From Lactococcus formosensis (GTDB lineage Bacteria; Bacillota; Bacilli; Lactobacillales; Streptococcaceae), in assembly GCF_018403745.1 (NCBI RefSeq), contig NZ_BOVP01000004.1, positions 62,001 through 126,000 of the forward strand: a stretch of DNA of 64,000 nt. Reading direction: 5' to 3'. Every line of letters starts with the position of its first letter. Positions within the stretch are counted from its first letter, which is position 1. The notes beneath the pieces were generated by a model. The model saw nothing but the letters and a program-made list of their open reading frames with translations, searched no databases and was not told the origin of the DNA. Position numbers and translations under genes: made by a program. Below are positions 1 to 8,290 of the stretch, piece after piece.

Positions 1-581
1 TGCAAGAAGCAGTAGATAGAGGCTTGGATGTCACAGCAATTGTTCGAGGTGAAAACAAAACAGTAGCTCCGTCTTCTATCCAGAAAGATTTGTTTGATTT
101 AACTAAAGAAGACATCAAGGATTTTGATGTTATTATTGATGCTTTTGGAACATGGGCAGAAGATAGCTTGGAGCAACATACTACTTCAATCCAACATCTT
201 GCTGATCTTATTGAAGGCACAGACAAGCGTTTGTTGGTTGTAGGTGGTGCTGGAAGTCTTTATCTTAATCCAGAACATGATTTAGCACTTTATCAATCAG
301 AAGGTTTCCCAGATGCTTTCAAACCATTGGCTACAGCTATGTCTGATTCATTGGCTGCCTTGAGAAAACGTCATGATGTCAAATGGACTTATTTAAGTCC
401 TGCCGCAGATTTCCAAGCGGATGGTGAAAAAACGGGAGACTATGTTATTGCAGGTGAAGAATTTACGCTTAATGACAAAGGAGAAAGTGTGATCAGCTAT
501 GCAGACTATGCGAAAGCGATGATTAACATTGCACTAGAAGGAAATTATGTCGGACAACGTATCAGCGTTTTCCAAAAATAG
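1..581 (+). CDS. NAD(P)-binding SDR-like oxidoreductase, 5' truncated by window edge
   Basis: The reading frame is already open at position 3 and encodes EAVDRGLDVTAIVRGENK, the strand/turn that follows the Rossmann glycine motif in atypical short-chain dehydrogenases of the NmrA / YwnB / biliverdin-reductase-B-like group. The start codon and the dinucleotide-binding GxxGxxG loop therefore lie upstream of the window. The C-terminal SYADYAKAMINIAL...GQRISVF segment is typical of the family. These proteins bind NAD(P)H; substrates are mostly unknown. The gene ends in a strong terminator and is separate from clpB. Family call good, specific function unknown. Confidence 0.75.
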   Translation, partial: QEAVDRGLDVTAIVRGENKTVAPSSIQKDLFDLTKEDIKDFDVIIDAFGTWAEDSLEQHTTSIQHLADLIEGTDKRLLVVGGAGSLYLNPEHDLALYQSEGFPDAFKPLATAMSDSLAALRKRHDVKWTYLSPAADFQADGEKTGDYVIAGEEFTLNDKGESVISYADYAKAMINIALEGNYVGQRISVFQK

Positions 582-584
582 TAA

Positions 585-624
585 AAATAAGAGGGATTTT
601 CTTGAGAAAATCCCTCTTATTTTT
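585..624 (+). terminator. Rho-independent terminator after the oxidoreductase
   Basis: A long perfect stem (AAGAGGGATTTT pairing with AAAATCCCTCTT) around a CTTG loop is followed by a T-rich tract. Confidence 0.9.
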
Positions 625-648
625 ATACGTAAATTAATGAGCAAATAG

Positions 649-678
649 TTTGACCTTTACTGACCAAAAGAGTATAAT
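649..678 (+). promoter_or_regulatory. clpB promoter overlapped by a CtsR operator
   Basis: TTGACC (650-655) and TATAAT (673-678) are separated by 17 bp. The -35 lies inside TTTGACC-TTT-ACTGACC (649-665), which is the CtsR heptad pair (RGTCAAA, three-base spacer) read on the other strand, the second heptad being imperfect. CtsR is the class III heat-shock repressor of clp genes in Gram-positive bacteria, so heat-inducible clpB expression is expected. Confidence 0.8.
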
Positions 679-696
679 TAAGAGGTAGTAAGAAAA

Positions 697-759
697 ATGA
701 GAAAAATACTACATTACTATGAAATGAATCGAGGTGCATTATGGACATCGGAAAAATGA
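697..759 (+). CDS. Possible 20-codon upstream ORF overlapping the clpB start
   Basis: An ATG at 697 preceded by AGAGGT (about 10 nt upstream) opens a 20-codon frame ([20 protein letters not shown]) that stops at 757-759, running 19 nt past the clpB ATG in another frame. Ribosomes on it would cross the clpB ribosome-binding site. It could be a translational control element or chance; no homology is claimed. Confidence 0.25.
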   Translation: MRKILHYYEMNRGALWTSEK

Positions 760-3344
760 CAACAAGTATGCAAAAATCGCTTTATGAAGCGCAACAAATT
801 GCGCAGACTCGCCATCATCAAGCGATTGAAATTCCACATTTATGGCGAATATTTGTGCAACCGAACAGTTTTGCCTTTAATTTTTACAAAGATTCAGAAA
901 TTAATATTGAAGAATTTACAAAAATTATTGAAAAAGAAATAGACAAGATTTCTTCTGTTGAAGGTAGCAATATTACCTATGGTCAAAATATTAGTGCAGA
1001 TCTTTTTACTCTGTTTAATGCAGCAGATAAGATTGCTAAAGATATGGGGGATGAGTACCTCTCAACTGAAATTGTACTCTTGGCCCTTTTGGAGTTAAAG
1101 AAAAACCCTTTAACAGAATATCTTGTTAGCCATGGAATGAATAAAGAAAAAACGAAATTAGCAATTGAAAACCTACGAGGAGGTGATAAAGTGACAAACC
1201 AAAATGCTGAAGATACATATAAAGCACTTGAAAAATACGGCGTCGACCTTGTTGCTCAAGTGAAATCAGGAAAACAAGATCCTGTAATTGGACGTGATGA
1301 AGAAATTCGTGATATTATCCGTGTCTTGTCACGTAAAACAAAAAATAACCCGGTTCTGATTGGTGAGCCTGGTGTAGGTAAAACAGCCATTGTTGAAGGT
1401 CTTGCGCAACGTATTGTCCGTAAAGATGTACCTGAAAATTTAAAAGATAAAACAGTATTCTCTTTGGATATGGGTGCACTTATTGCGGGTGCTAAGTACC
1501 GTGGTGAGTTTGAAGAACGTCTGAAAGCCGTACTGAATGAAGTTAAAAAGTCTGACGGACAAATTATTCTCTTTATCGATGAGTTGCACACGATCGTCGG
1601 GGCTGGTAAAACAGAAGGTTCAATGGATGCTGGTAATCTTTTGAAACCAATGCTTGCACGTGGTGAATTGCATTTAATTGGTGCAACAACTTTGGATGAA
1701 TACCGTAAATATATGGAAACAGATAAAGCTTTGGAACGTCGTTTCCAAAAAGTACTAGTTACTGAACCAACAGTTGAAGATACTATTTCCATTCTGCGTG
1801 GTTTGAAAGAACGTTTTGAAATTCACCACGGTGTAACCATCCACGATAACGCATTGGTTGCAGCAGCGACGCTTTCTGACCGTTATATTACAGACCGCTT
1901 CTTGCCAGATAAAGCGATTGACTTGGTCGATGAAGCTAGCGCAACAATCCGTGTTGAAATGAATTCTCTGCCAACAGAACTCGACCAAGCAAACCGCCGT
2001 TTGATGCAGTTGGAAATTGAAGAAGCAGCGCTCAAAAAAGAACATGATGATGCTTCGAAGAAACGTTTAAATATTATTCGTGAAGAAATCGCAGAACTTC
2101 GTGAAGAAAACAATCAACTTAAAGCCCAATGGGAAGCTGAAAAGAAAGAAGTAGGCAATATTTCTGATAAACGGAATGAACTAGAACGTGCACGCCATGA
2201 ATTAGAAGAAGCACAAAATGAAGGTGACTTTGAAAAAGCTGCAGCTTTGCGTTACGGTAAAATTCCAGAAATTGAACAATCACTGAAAGAGCTTGAAAGC
2301 AAAGCAAAATCAGATGATCTTAGTCTTGTTCAAGAATCTGTTACTGAAGAACAAATCGCGGAAGTTGTGGGTCGTATGACAGGTATCCCTGTGACAAAAC
2401 TGGTAGAAGGTGAACGTGAAAAACTCCTTCATTTGCCAGAGACACTCCATCAACGTGTGGTCGGGCAAGATGAAGCGGTCGAAGCTGTGTCTGATGCTAT
2501 TATTCGCGCCCGCGCAGGTATTCAAGACCCTAACCGTCCTTTAGGTTCCTTCCTTTTCTTAGGTCCTACAGGTGTAGGTAAGACTGAGTTGGCTAAAGCA
2601 TTGGCTGAAAATCTGTTTGATTCCGAAGAACATATGGTTCGTATTGACATGAGTGAATACATGGAAAAACATAGTGTATCACGTCTTGTCGGAGCTCCTC
2701 CAGGATATGTTGGTTATGATGAAGGTGGTCAACTGACTGAAGCTGTACGTCGTAACCCATATACGATTATTTTATTGGATGAAATTGAAAAAGCACATCC
2801 AGACGTCTTCAACATCCTGTTGCAAGTCTTGGATGATGGTCGTTTGACAGATTCAAAAGGTGTTTTGGTCGACTTCAAGAATACTGTTTTGATTATGACG
2901 TCAAATGTTGGCTCACAATATTTGCTGGATAATGTCGATGATCAAGGTGAAATTTCGGAAGAAACTACCGAAGAAGTAATGAAACAATTGCGGATGCACT
3001 TCAAACCAGAGTTCCTCAACCGTATTGATGATACTATTCTCTTCAAACCACTGTCACTGAATAATATTAAAAATATTATCGTGAAGATGACTGGCCAATT
3101 GACACAACGCCTTGAAGAAATGTCTGTGGAACTGGAACTCAGTGAAGAAGTCAAAGCATGGATTGCAGAAAATGCTTATGAACCTGCTTATGGCGCACGT
3201 CCATTAAAACGTTATTTGACAAAAGTTATTGAAAATCCACTTGCTAAGTTGATTATTGCAGGCAAGATTCCGCCAAAAACGAAAGTTATTGTCAAACTTG
3301 TCGACAATAAAATTAATTTTGATATCTTACCTATTGAAGAATAA
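741..3344 (+). CDS. clpB: Chaperone disaggregase ClpB
   Basis: ClpB is the cytosolic hexameric AAA+ disaggregase that works with DnaK/DnaJ/GrpE to resolubilise heat-damaged proteins. At 867 residues it has the usual full length. The N-terminal substrate domain covers about 1-145, NBD1 carries Walker A GEPGVGKT at 208-215, a coiled-coil middle domain rich in E/K/R lies at about 400-530, and NBD2 carries GPTGVGKT at 608-615. There is no ClpP-binding loop, as expected for ClpB. The start has GAGGTG upstream. A second in-frame start (GTG, codon 151) sits behind a near-perfect Shine-Dalgarno at 1177-1187 and should give a form without the N domain, as known for E. coli ClpB. Transcription appears to be CtsR-controlled and ends at the hairpin after 3363. 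Confidence 0.97.
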   Translation: MDIGKMTTSMQKSLYEAQQIAQTRHHQAIEIPHLWRIFVQPNSFAFNFYKDSEINIEEFTKIIEKEIDKISSVEGSNITYGQNISADLFTLFNAADKIAKDMGDEYLSTEIVLLALLELKKNPLTEYLVSHGMNKEKTKLAIENLRGGDKVTNQNAEDTYKALEKYGVDLVAQVKSGKQDPVIGRDEEIRDIIRVLSRKTKNNPVLIGEPGVGKTAIVEGLAQRIVRKDVPENLKDKTVFSLDMGALIAGAKYRGEFEERLKAVLNEVKKSDGQIILFIDELHTIVGAGKTEGSMDAGNLLKPMLARGELHLIGATTLDEYRKYMETDKALERRFQKVLVTEPTVEDTISILRGLKERFEIHHGVTIHDNALVAAATLSDRYITDRFLPDKAIDLVDEASATIRVEMNSLPTELDQANRRLMQLEIEEAALKKEHDDASKKRLNIIREEIAELREENNQLKAQWEAEKKEVGNISDKRNELERARHELEEAQNEGDFEKAAALRYGKIPEIEQSLKELESKAKSDDLSLVQESVTEEQIAEVVGRMTGIPVTKLVEGEREKLLHLPETLHQRVVGQDEAVEAVSDAIIRARAGIQDPNRPLGSFLFLGPTGVGKTELAKALAENLFDSEEHMVRIDMSEYMEKHSVSRLVGAPPGYVGYDEGGQLTEAVRRNPYTIILLDEIEKAHPDVFNILLQVLDDGRLTDSKGVLVDFKNTVLIMTSNVGSQYLLDNVDDQGEISEETTEEVMKQLRMHFKPEFLNRIDDTILFKPLSLNNIKNIIVKMTGQLTQRLEEMSVELELSEEVKAWIAENAYEPAYGARPLKRYLTKVIENPLAKLIIAGKIPPKTKVIVKLVDNKINFDILPIEE
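1177..1193 (+). promoter_or_regulatory. Internal ribosome-binding site and GTG start for a short ClpB
   Basis: GAGGAGGTGAT at 1177-1187 matches the 3' end of 16S rRNA almost perfectly and is followed at 1191 by an in-frame GTG (Val151 of ClpB). It lies at the N-domain/NBD1 junction, where dual initiation gives ClpB-80 in E. coli. Confidence 0.65.
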
Positions 3345-3362
3345 TTGAAGAAAAACAGAAAT

Positions 3363-3386
3363 GCCCGTATTCTTTCGGGCTTTTTG
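3363..3386 (+). terminator. Terminator after clpB
   Basis: GCCCG/CGGGC stem followed by TTTTT. Confidence 0.85.
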
Positions 3387-3427
3387 TATATAAAAATAGT
3401 ATTTTGTCGCAATTTACAGATAATTCT

Positions 3428-3456
3428 TGACAACTTATAGCTTTTAGATGTAAAAT
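3428..3456 (+). promoter_or_regulatory. ndk promoter
   Basis: Consensus TTGACA (3428-3433), 17-bp spacer, TAAAAT (3451-3456). The Shine-Dalgarno AGGAGG follows at 3472. Confidence 0.75.
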
Positions 3457-3485
3457 ATAAGCACGATACATAGGAGGAGTCAATC

Positions 3486-3902
3486 ATGGAAAAAACTTTC
3501 TTTATTATTAAACCTGACGGCGTACAAAGCGGTCTTATAGGTGAAATATTGAAACGAATCGAGCAGCGTGGTTTTCAGCTAGAAAAGCTAGAACTTCGCT
3601 CTGCTCCAAATGGAGACTTGATTGACAAGCATTACGAAGCCTTAGTTGATAAAGATTTTTATCCTAATATTCGTAATTATATGACTTCTGGACCAGTGGT
3701 TATTGGTGTAATATCTGGTGTTGAAGTTATTTCTTGCTGGCGCACAATGATGGGGACAACTAACCCTACTCAAGCTCAACCAGGGACTATTCGTGGAGAT
3801 TTTGCTCAAGCACCTGAAAAAGGTAAAGCCATTAAAAATATTGTCCATGGATCAGACTCACCGGAATCTGCAGAGCGAGAAATAGCGCTTTGGTTTTCAT
3901 AA
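3486..3902 (+). CDS. ndk: Nucleoside diphosphate kinase
   Basis: Transfers the gamma-phosphate of ATP to nucleoside diphosphates through a phosphohistidine, balancing NTP and dNTP pools in the cytoplasm. The 138-residue protein has the normal family length. It opens with the family sequence [20 protein letters not shown] and carries the active-site motif [16 protein letters not shown], whose histidine (about residue 121) is the phosphorylated one. The substrate-binding Arg/Thr-rich loop ([22 protein letters not shown]) is intact. It has its own consensus promoter and an AGGAGG site 7 nt before ATG and looks monocistronic, with a structured terminator downstream. Confidence 0.96.
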   Translation: MEKTFFIIKPDGVQSGLIGEILKRIEQRGFQLEKLELRSAPNGDLIDKHYEALVDKDFYPNIRNYMTSGPVVIGVISGVEVISCWRTMMGTTNPTQAQPGTIRGDFAQAPEKGKAIKNIVHGSDSPESAEREIALWFS

Positions 3903-3910
3903 ACAGACAT

Positions 3911-3989
3911 AATAGCAAGGACAAAGGCTTTCCTAGGAAGTTTGAGCGATAGCTCCAAACACTAAAGGGAAGTCTTTTTTGTTTGCTAT
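3911..3989 (+). terminator. Nested-stem terminator / structured RNA between ndk and the LmrP-like gene
   Basis: AAGGCTTTCC (about 3925-3934) pairs with GGGAAGTCTT (about 3967-3976), ahead of a T6 tract; inside it GTTTGAGC pairs with GCTCCAAAC to form a second hairpin, and outside it AATAGCAA can pair with TTTGCTATT. It terminates ndk mRNA, but three stacked helices are more than a simple terminator needs. Confidence 0.65.
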
Positions 3990-4019
3990 TTTATTAAAGG
4001 AGGAAAAAAGGAGGAAAAT

Positions 4020-5237
4020 ATGAAAGAATTTTGGGGACTTCATCCGACCATTAAAATTAGGTTGGTAATGAATTTTTTAGGAGCACTTTGCTTTAGTACA
4101 GTGGGTGGTTCCATGACGATTTACTATAATAAGTATATGGGTGCTGGTATAACAGGCCTCTTGCTTATTGTGAGCTCTATTATGGTTTTTTTGGTTGGGC
4201 TTTACGCGGGACATTTGACAGACTTACGAGGGCGACGACCTGTCATGCTTTTTTCAACCGCAATTACTGCAGTTGGCGCAGCACTTGCAACCTTCTCTAA
4301 TTCAGCATTTTATTTTAATCCTTGGGCAACCTTTTTCGGATTTTTAATCGTAAATTTTGGTTTCGGTTTTTTTAATACAGCCAGTCAAGCGATGATTGTG
4401 GACTTAACAACAAGTGAAAACCGGAGAACAGTCTACAGTATTCAATACTGGATTATCAATTTTGCTATTATGATTGGCTCAGGTCTTTCTGGCTGGTTTT
4501 TCCGTGATTATTTGGTCTGGCTTTTGCTGGTCATCACTATTGAAGAAATTCTGAGTTTTGTCGTTGTCTTGTTTTGGATTGACGAGTCTTTTGACCCACA
4601 ACAAGAGCATCAAAAAAAAGCACCAAATATTATAAAAGCTTATTTCTTTGTGGCTAAAGATAGCATCTTTATGTCTTATTTATTTGCTTCGGTTTTTATT
4701 GCGATGATTTTTAATCAAATTGACTATTACTTGCCAGTACATCTAAGTGACAGTTTCTCAACAACACGCATTTTAGGGTTGGAACTTTATGGTCAACGGA
4801 TGTTGACACTATTCCTATTGATTAATACCTTGATTATCGTACTCTTTATGAGTAAAATGAATCAACTGACTAAAAATTGGTCGCGTAGTACAGGGATTAC
4901 ATTAGGAATTTTTCTCCAAGGTTTAGGTTTTATTATTGCCTTTTTAGGTCATAATTTAAGCTGGGAAGTTACAGCAGCAGTAGTTGCTACTTTGGGCGAA
5001 ATGATTCTCGTACCTTTCTCTCAAGCTTTGAGAGCCGACCTGATGGAAGGTGATCATGTTGGGACTTATACGGGAGCCTTTTCAGTGACTCAGCCAGTCG
5101 CTTCCGTACTCTCAGGTGTTTTGGTTTCGCTGTCAGCACTCTATGGGAATATTGGCATGGCTATATTTATGGGAATAATTATCCTTTTAAGTATCCTCCC
5201 CTCTCTGCGGGCTATTCGAATGCATGAAGCCTCATAG
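4020..5237 (+). CDS. LmrP-like multidrug MFS transporter
   Basis: A 405-residue, 12-helix major facilitator protein that lines up without gaps, as recalled, with L. lactis LmrP, a proton/multidrug antiporter of the cytoplasmic membrane. MFS motif A is GHLTDLRGRRP at about 64-74. The acidic residues named in LmrP work fall at the same numbers here: Asp68, Asp128, Asp235 and Glu327. The fifth, Asp142 in helix 5, is replaced by Gln142 (SIQYWIINF), so proton coupling or cation recognition may differ. Two AAGGAGG-like sites precede the ATG. It may be the LmrP orthologue or a paralogue; substrates cannot be read from sequence. Confidence 0.85.
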   Translation: MKEFWGLHPTIKIRLVMNFLGALCFSTVGGSMTIYYNKYMGAGITGLLLIVSSIMVFLVGLYAGHLTDLRGRRPVMLFSTAITAVGAALATFSNSAFYFNPWATFFGFLIVNFGFGFFNTASQAMIVDLTTSENRRTVYSIQYWIINFAIMIGSGLSGWFFRDYLVWLLLVITIEEILSFVVVLFWIDESFDPQQEHQKKAPNIIKAYFFVAKDSIFMSYLFASVFIAMIFNQIDYYLPVHLSDSFSTTRILGLELYGQRMLTLFLLINTLIIVLFMSKMNQLTKNWSRSTGITLGIFLQGLGFIIAFLGHNLSWEVTAAVVATLGEMILVPFSQALRADLMEGDHVGTYTGAFSVTQPVASVLSGVLVSLSALYGNIGMAIFMGIIILLSILPSLRAIRMHEAS

Positions 5238-5254
5238 AATTTTAAAACTGTCCA

Positions 5255-5263
5255 TGTTATAAT
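5255..5263 (+). promoter_or_regulatory. Extended -10 promoter for the methyltransferase leader
   Basis: TGTTATAAT (TG-N-TATAAT) lies immediately after the transporter gene. A start near 5270 would put the Shine-Dalgarno AAGGAG (5271-5276) almost at the RNA 5' end. Confidence 0.6.
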
Positions 5264-5284
5264 AAAAAATAAGGAGTAAGAATA

Positions 5285-5338
5285 ATGTCAGAAGGAATTA
5301 TTGCTCAAAAAATTGTTTCTACCCATGTAAATGCATAA
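5285..5338 (+). CDS. 17-residue leader peptide of the methyltransferase
   Basis: ATG at 5285, with AAGGAG about 8 nt upstream, opens MSEGIIAQKIVSTHVNA and stops at 5336-5338. Its codons 13-16 form the 5' arm of a hairpin whose 3' arm (ATTTACATGGG, 5344-5354) reaches the ribosome-binding site of the next gene. This is the layout of translational attenuators such as erm leaders. The peptide itself matches nothing I recognise. Confidence 0.5.
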   Translation: MSEGIIAQKIVSTHVNA

Positions 5339-5356
5339 AATAAAATTTACATGGGA
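5321..5356 (+). promoter_or_regulatory. Hairpin sequestering the methyltransferase ribosome-binding site
   Basis: CCCATGTAAAT (5322-5332) and ATTTACATGGG (5344-5354) are perfect inverted repeats around an A-rich loop. The 3' arm overlaps GGGAG, the only Shine-Dalgarno for the GTG at 5366. No T tract follows, so it is not a normal terminator. Confidence 0.65.
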
Positions 5357-5365
5357 GAATAACAA

Positions 5366-6097
5366 GTGAAAGAAAACAAATATAATAATCAAGAATTTTT
5401 TTCAAAATATGCTCAAATGGAGCGTTCCAAATCAGGGTTAGAAGCTGCTGGGGAGTGGTCAGAGCTACGAAATATTTTACCTGATTTTCATAACAAAAAA
5501 GTTTTGGACCTTGGCTGTGGATATGGTTGGCACTGCAAATATGCTGTTGACAATGGAGCATCTTATGTCTTAGGCACAGATATTTCGAGTAAAATGCTGG
5601 AAAGAGCGACAAGTAAAAACTCAGATGAGAAAATAACTTATCAATGCATCGCTATGGAGGACTTATGTCTTGAACCGGATTCTTTTGATGTGGTTCTGAG
5701 CTCACTAGCCTTACATTACATTGAAGATTTGTCCTTGCTTTTTTCCAACATATATATGTGCTTAACTACGGGCGGTCAGTTTGTATTTTCCGTAGAGCAT
5801 CCTCTTTTTACTGCATCTGGCCTGCAAGACTGGATTTATGATGCAAAAGGAAAAAAAGAGCACTTTCCTGTAGACAATTATTTCTACGAGGGAAAACGTA
5901 AAGTGTCTTTCTTAGGAGAAAAAGTAACTAAATATCATCGAACTTTAACCACCTACCTCAACACATTGCTACAACTTGGTTTTGAACTTCAACATGTGAT
6001 TGAACCTCAGCCACCTGAACAAATGCTTGTACTTGAAGAAATGCGAGATGAGCTGAGACGTCCGATGATGTTGATTGTTTCTGCAAGGAAAAAATAA
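5366..6097 (+). CDS. Class I SAM-dependent methyltransferase
   Basis: A 243-residue soluble protein with the Rossmann-type SAM fold: motif I VLDLGCGYGWH at about 46-56, an acidic loop after strand 2 (GTDISSKML), and post-motif SSLALHYIEDL, as in UbiE/COQ5-like small-molecule methyltransferases. The target is unknown; nothing shows an rRNA-type (Erm or RsmA) N-terminus. Translation starts at GTG, with GGGAG 9-10 nt upstream buried in a hairpin, so expression is probably conditional on translation of the leader peptide. It is followed by a strong terminator and stands alone. Confidence 0.85.
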   Translation: MKENKYNNQEFFSKYAQMERSKSGLEAAGEWSELRNILPDFHNKKVLDLGCGYGWHCKYAVDNGASYVLGTDISSKMLERATSKNSDEKITYQCIAMEDLCLEPDSFDVVLSSLALHYIEDLSLLFSNIYMCLTTGGQFVFSVEHPLFTASGLQDWIYDAKGKKEHFPVDNYFYEGKRKVSFLGEKVTKYHRTLTTYLNTLLQLGFELQHVIEPQPPEQMLVLEEMRDELRRPMMLIVSARKK

Positions 6098-6098
6098 A

Positions 6099-6131
6099 GA
6101 AAAGCTAGGAATAATTATTCCTAGCTTTTGA
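6099..6131 (+). terminator. Terminator after the methyltransferase
   Basis: AAAAGCTAGGAATAA / TTATTCCTAGCTTTT perfect stem with trailing T's. Confidence 0.9.
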
Positions 6132-6168
6132 TTTTTACATAGGAGTATTGTTTGTATGACTGTGTATG

Positions 6169-6177
6169 TGGTATACT
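6169..6177 (+). promoter_or_regulatory. Extended -10 promoter of the Na+/H+ antiporter gene
   Basis: TGGTATACT, i.e. TG-N-TATACT, with a loose TTGTTT -35 about 18 bp upstream; AAAAGGTG at 6196-6203 is the ribosome-binding site. Confidence 0.55.
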
Positions 6178-6209
6178 AAAGAAATAGAAAAAATTAGAAA
6201 AGGTGTTTT

Positions 6210-8159
6210 ATGTCAGCCGTTAGTTTCATAGCTGTAATGTTGATTGGGGTCATTGTAGCAAATGTAATCAAAGAATTTTTCCCCAAAATATCTGAAACCT
6301 TTATTTTGATCGGAGTAGGGATTATTCTGAGCTTCTTACCAGAGTTTAGGCATTTTGAGTTAGAGCCAGAGTTTTTCATGATGCTAATTATTGCACCTTT
6401 AATGTTTAATGAAGGCAGTAAAACATCTTTGAAAGAAGTGAGAAAAAATTTCAGAGGAATATTTTTTCTCTCCATTACTTTAGCCGTTGTAACTGTACTC
6501 TTTGTTGCAGCATTGACCACAAATATTATGGGCAGTTGGATTTTCCCCTTGGCAATTTGTTTTGCTGCTATTGTTACACCGACGGACTCTGTTGCTGTTA
6601 AATCTATTATTGCGGGTAAAAAAATGCCCCAAGGTGTAAATGAAGCTGTCGAGTTTGAATCTCTTTTCAATGATGCATCAGGTTTGGTACTCTTGAGTTT
6701 GGGCCTTTCGGTGCTGGAAAGTGGCCATTTTAGTATTTGGAGTGGACTTGGTCAGTTTGCTTTTGTTTCTGTCGGTGGGATACTTATTGGACTAATTGTC
6801 GGGACTTTCTTAGTTCGTATTCGCATTGCGATTAATCTTCGGGCGACAAATCCAGAAGCAACGATTATTCCAATTTCTATTTTAACGCCTTTTGCTCTTT
6901 ATTTGCTTGCTGAGCATTTTGGTACCTCTGGAGTACTTGCAGTTGTCGCTGCAGGATTAATCCATAATTTTGAAGGCGACATGCTTAAACTTACGTCGAC
7001 CAATGTTCAACTTACCAATAATACCATCTGGGAAATACTGAGTGGAATCCTCAACAATTTTGTCTTTATTTTGCTAGGAGTAAGTCTTTTTGGTATTTGG
7101 GATATCTTTAAATCATTGGGCTTCAAGGAAGCTGTAATTCTCTTCTTTATCAGTGCTTTGGTTTACGTCCTCATGTTATTTATTCGGAAATTCTGGACCA
7201 ATCAAAGAGGTAATCGCTCCATCGAACATTTCTTCTCAAACGATAAGAAAGAACGCAGTAAAGACTCCACTATCTTTGCTCTGTCTGGCGCACATGGAAC
7301 AATGACATTGGCAATGGCCTTCTCTTTACCGGTGGATACTGCTATTTTGAGTACTGAAAATAGGGAAATTATTATTAGCATGGCAACGATTGTCATTTTG
7401 CTTAGTCTTATTGTGCCAACCTTCACCTTACCCAAATTTTTGTCACCCATGAAGGATGCAAGCTTAGACGATATTGATAGTGTTCGAAATGATATGGTCG
7501 ACTACGCTATTTTACATATGATGCAAGTGATAGAGGATAGTAAGGTTCGTAGCAGCTTAACAAAACAATTGCAGTCACAAAAAGGCTTACAAATTCCAGA
7601 TCATAATAAAAGCAGTCAGCTCTTAGAAAAGACTGTAACTTGGCAGGAAACATTGTTAGAAAGTTCCGATATTCAAGAGAATTTTTCACCGAAAGCGATT
7701 GACTACTTCCAAATTTACTTGGAAAATAGTAGCAAGCGTGCGATGAGTAAAAAAATAAGAAGACTTTTTTCAAGAAGAAGACAATTACGCAGAGCTGACC
7801 AAAGTGAAATGCAAGAATTCATGGCCCTAAGAAATGATCTGGGACGTCTAGAAGATATCCTTTATGAGGCTACAATGGAAAAATTAAACCGTCTTGAGAG
7901 AGAACGATTTGAGAAGAAAATTACTGACTTTAGCGATATTGAGGAAGTGAGACGCGTCTTTGAAAATAGACATTATCGAATCCGTAATGAAATTCAGGAA
8001 GAAACAATCGTGCCTAATGAATTGCTTATTGAAGCTTTCCAACTTGAATACCAATATGTGCTAGATCAAGCTAAATCGGAAGCAATCTCGAAAGAGACAA
8101 GCAACAAGCTCTTTAAAGAAATTAATAACGCACAAGTTTTACAACTACAAAATCAATAA
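6210..8159 (+). CDS. CPA1-family Na+(K+)/H+ antiporter
   Basis: A 649-residue membrane protein of the monovalent cation:proton antiporter-1 (NhaP/NHE) family, exchanging cytoplasmic Na+ or K+ for H+ and so serving pH and salt homeostasis. About 12-13 helices fill residues 1-410; the ion-site signatures TPTDSVAVKSI and FESLFNDASGLV (the Asn-Asp pair of electroneutral CPA1 members) are both present. Residues 420-649 form a long charged cytoplasmic tail rich in K/R/E, with predicted coiled-coil character, that may regulate transport. The gene stands alone between its own promoter and terminator. Ion preference cannot be decided by reading. Confidence 0.9.
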   Translation: MSAVSFIAVMLIGVIVANVIKEFFPKISETFILIGVGIILSFLPEFRHFELEPEFFMMLIIAPLMFNEGSKTSLKEVRKNFRGIFFLSITLAVVTVLFVAALTTNIMGSWIFPLAICFAAIVTPTDSVAVKSIIAGKKMPQGVNEAVEFESLFNDASGLVLLSLGLSVLESGHFSIWSGLGQFAFVSVGGILIGLIVGTFLVRIRIAINLRATNPEATIIPISILTPFALYLLAEHFGTSGVLAVVAAGLIHNFEGDMLKLTSTNVQLTNNTIWEILSGILNNFVFILLGVSLFGIWDIFKSLGFKEAVILFFISALVYVLMLFIRKFWTNQRGNRSIEHFFSNDKKERSKDSTIFALSGAHGTMTLAMAFSLPVDTAILSTENREIIISMATIVILLSLIVPTFTLPKFLSPMKDASLDDIDSVRNDMVDYAILHMMQVIEDSKVRSSLTKQLQSQKGLQIPDHNKSSQLLEKTVTWQETLLESSDIQENFSPKAIDYFQIYLENSSKRAMSKKIRRLFSRRRQLRRADQSEMQEFMALRNDLGRLEDILYEATMEKLNRLERERFEKKITDFSDIEEVRRVFENRHYRIRNEIQEETIVPNELLIEAFQLEYQYVLDQAKSEAISKETSNKLFKEINNAQVLQLQNQ

Positions 8160-8182
8160 AAAAGCCGTAAGGCTTTTTTATA
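8158..8182 (+). terminator. Terminator after the antiporter gene
   Basis: AAGCC-GTAA-GGCTT stem and a T6 tract. Confidence 0.85.
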
Positions 8183-8290
8183 ATAACTTTCGCTTAAGAA
8201 AAGTACTGTAAAATATAAAATAATGTCTAAACTGAAAACGTCCTATTGACAGACGACCATTTATAAATTGCTCACAGATAAGGGGGGATT

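Noticed and set aside
1256-1792. 178-codon open frame on the - strand inside clpB
   Set aside because: It is antisense to the conserved NBD1, with no ribosome-binding site and no protein-like pattern of its own.
6194-6670. 158-codon - strand frame under the antiporter gene
   Set aside because: Antisense to well-conserved CPA1 helices; composition reflects the opposite strand.
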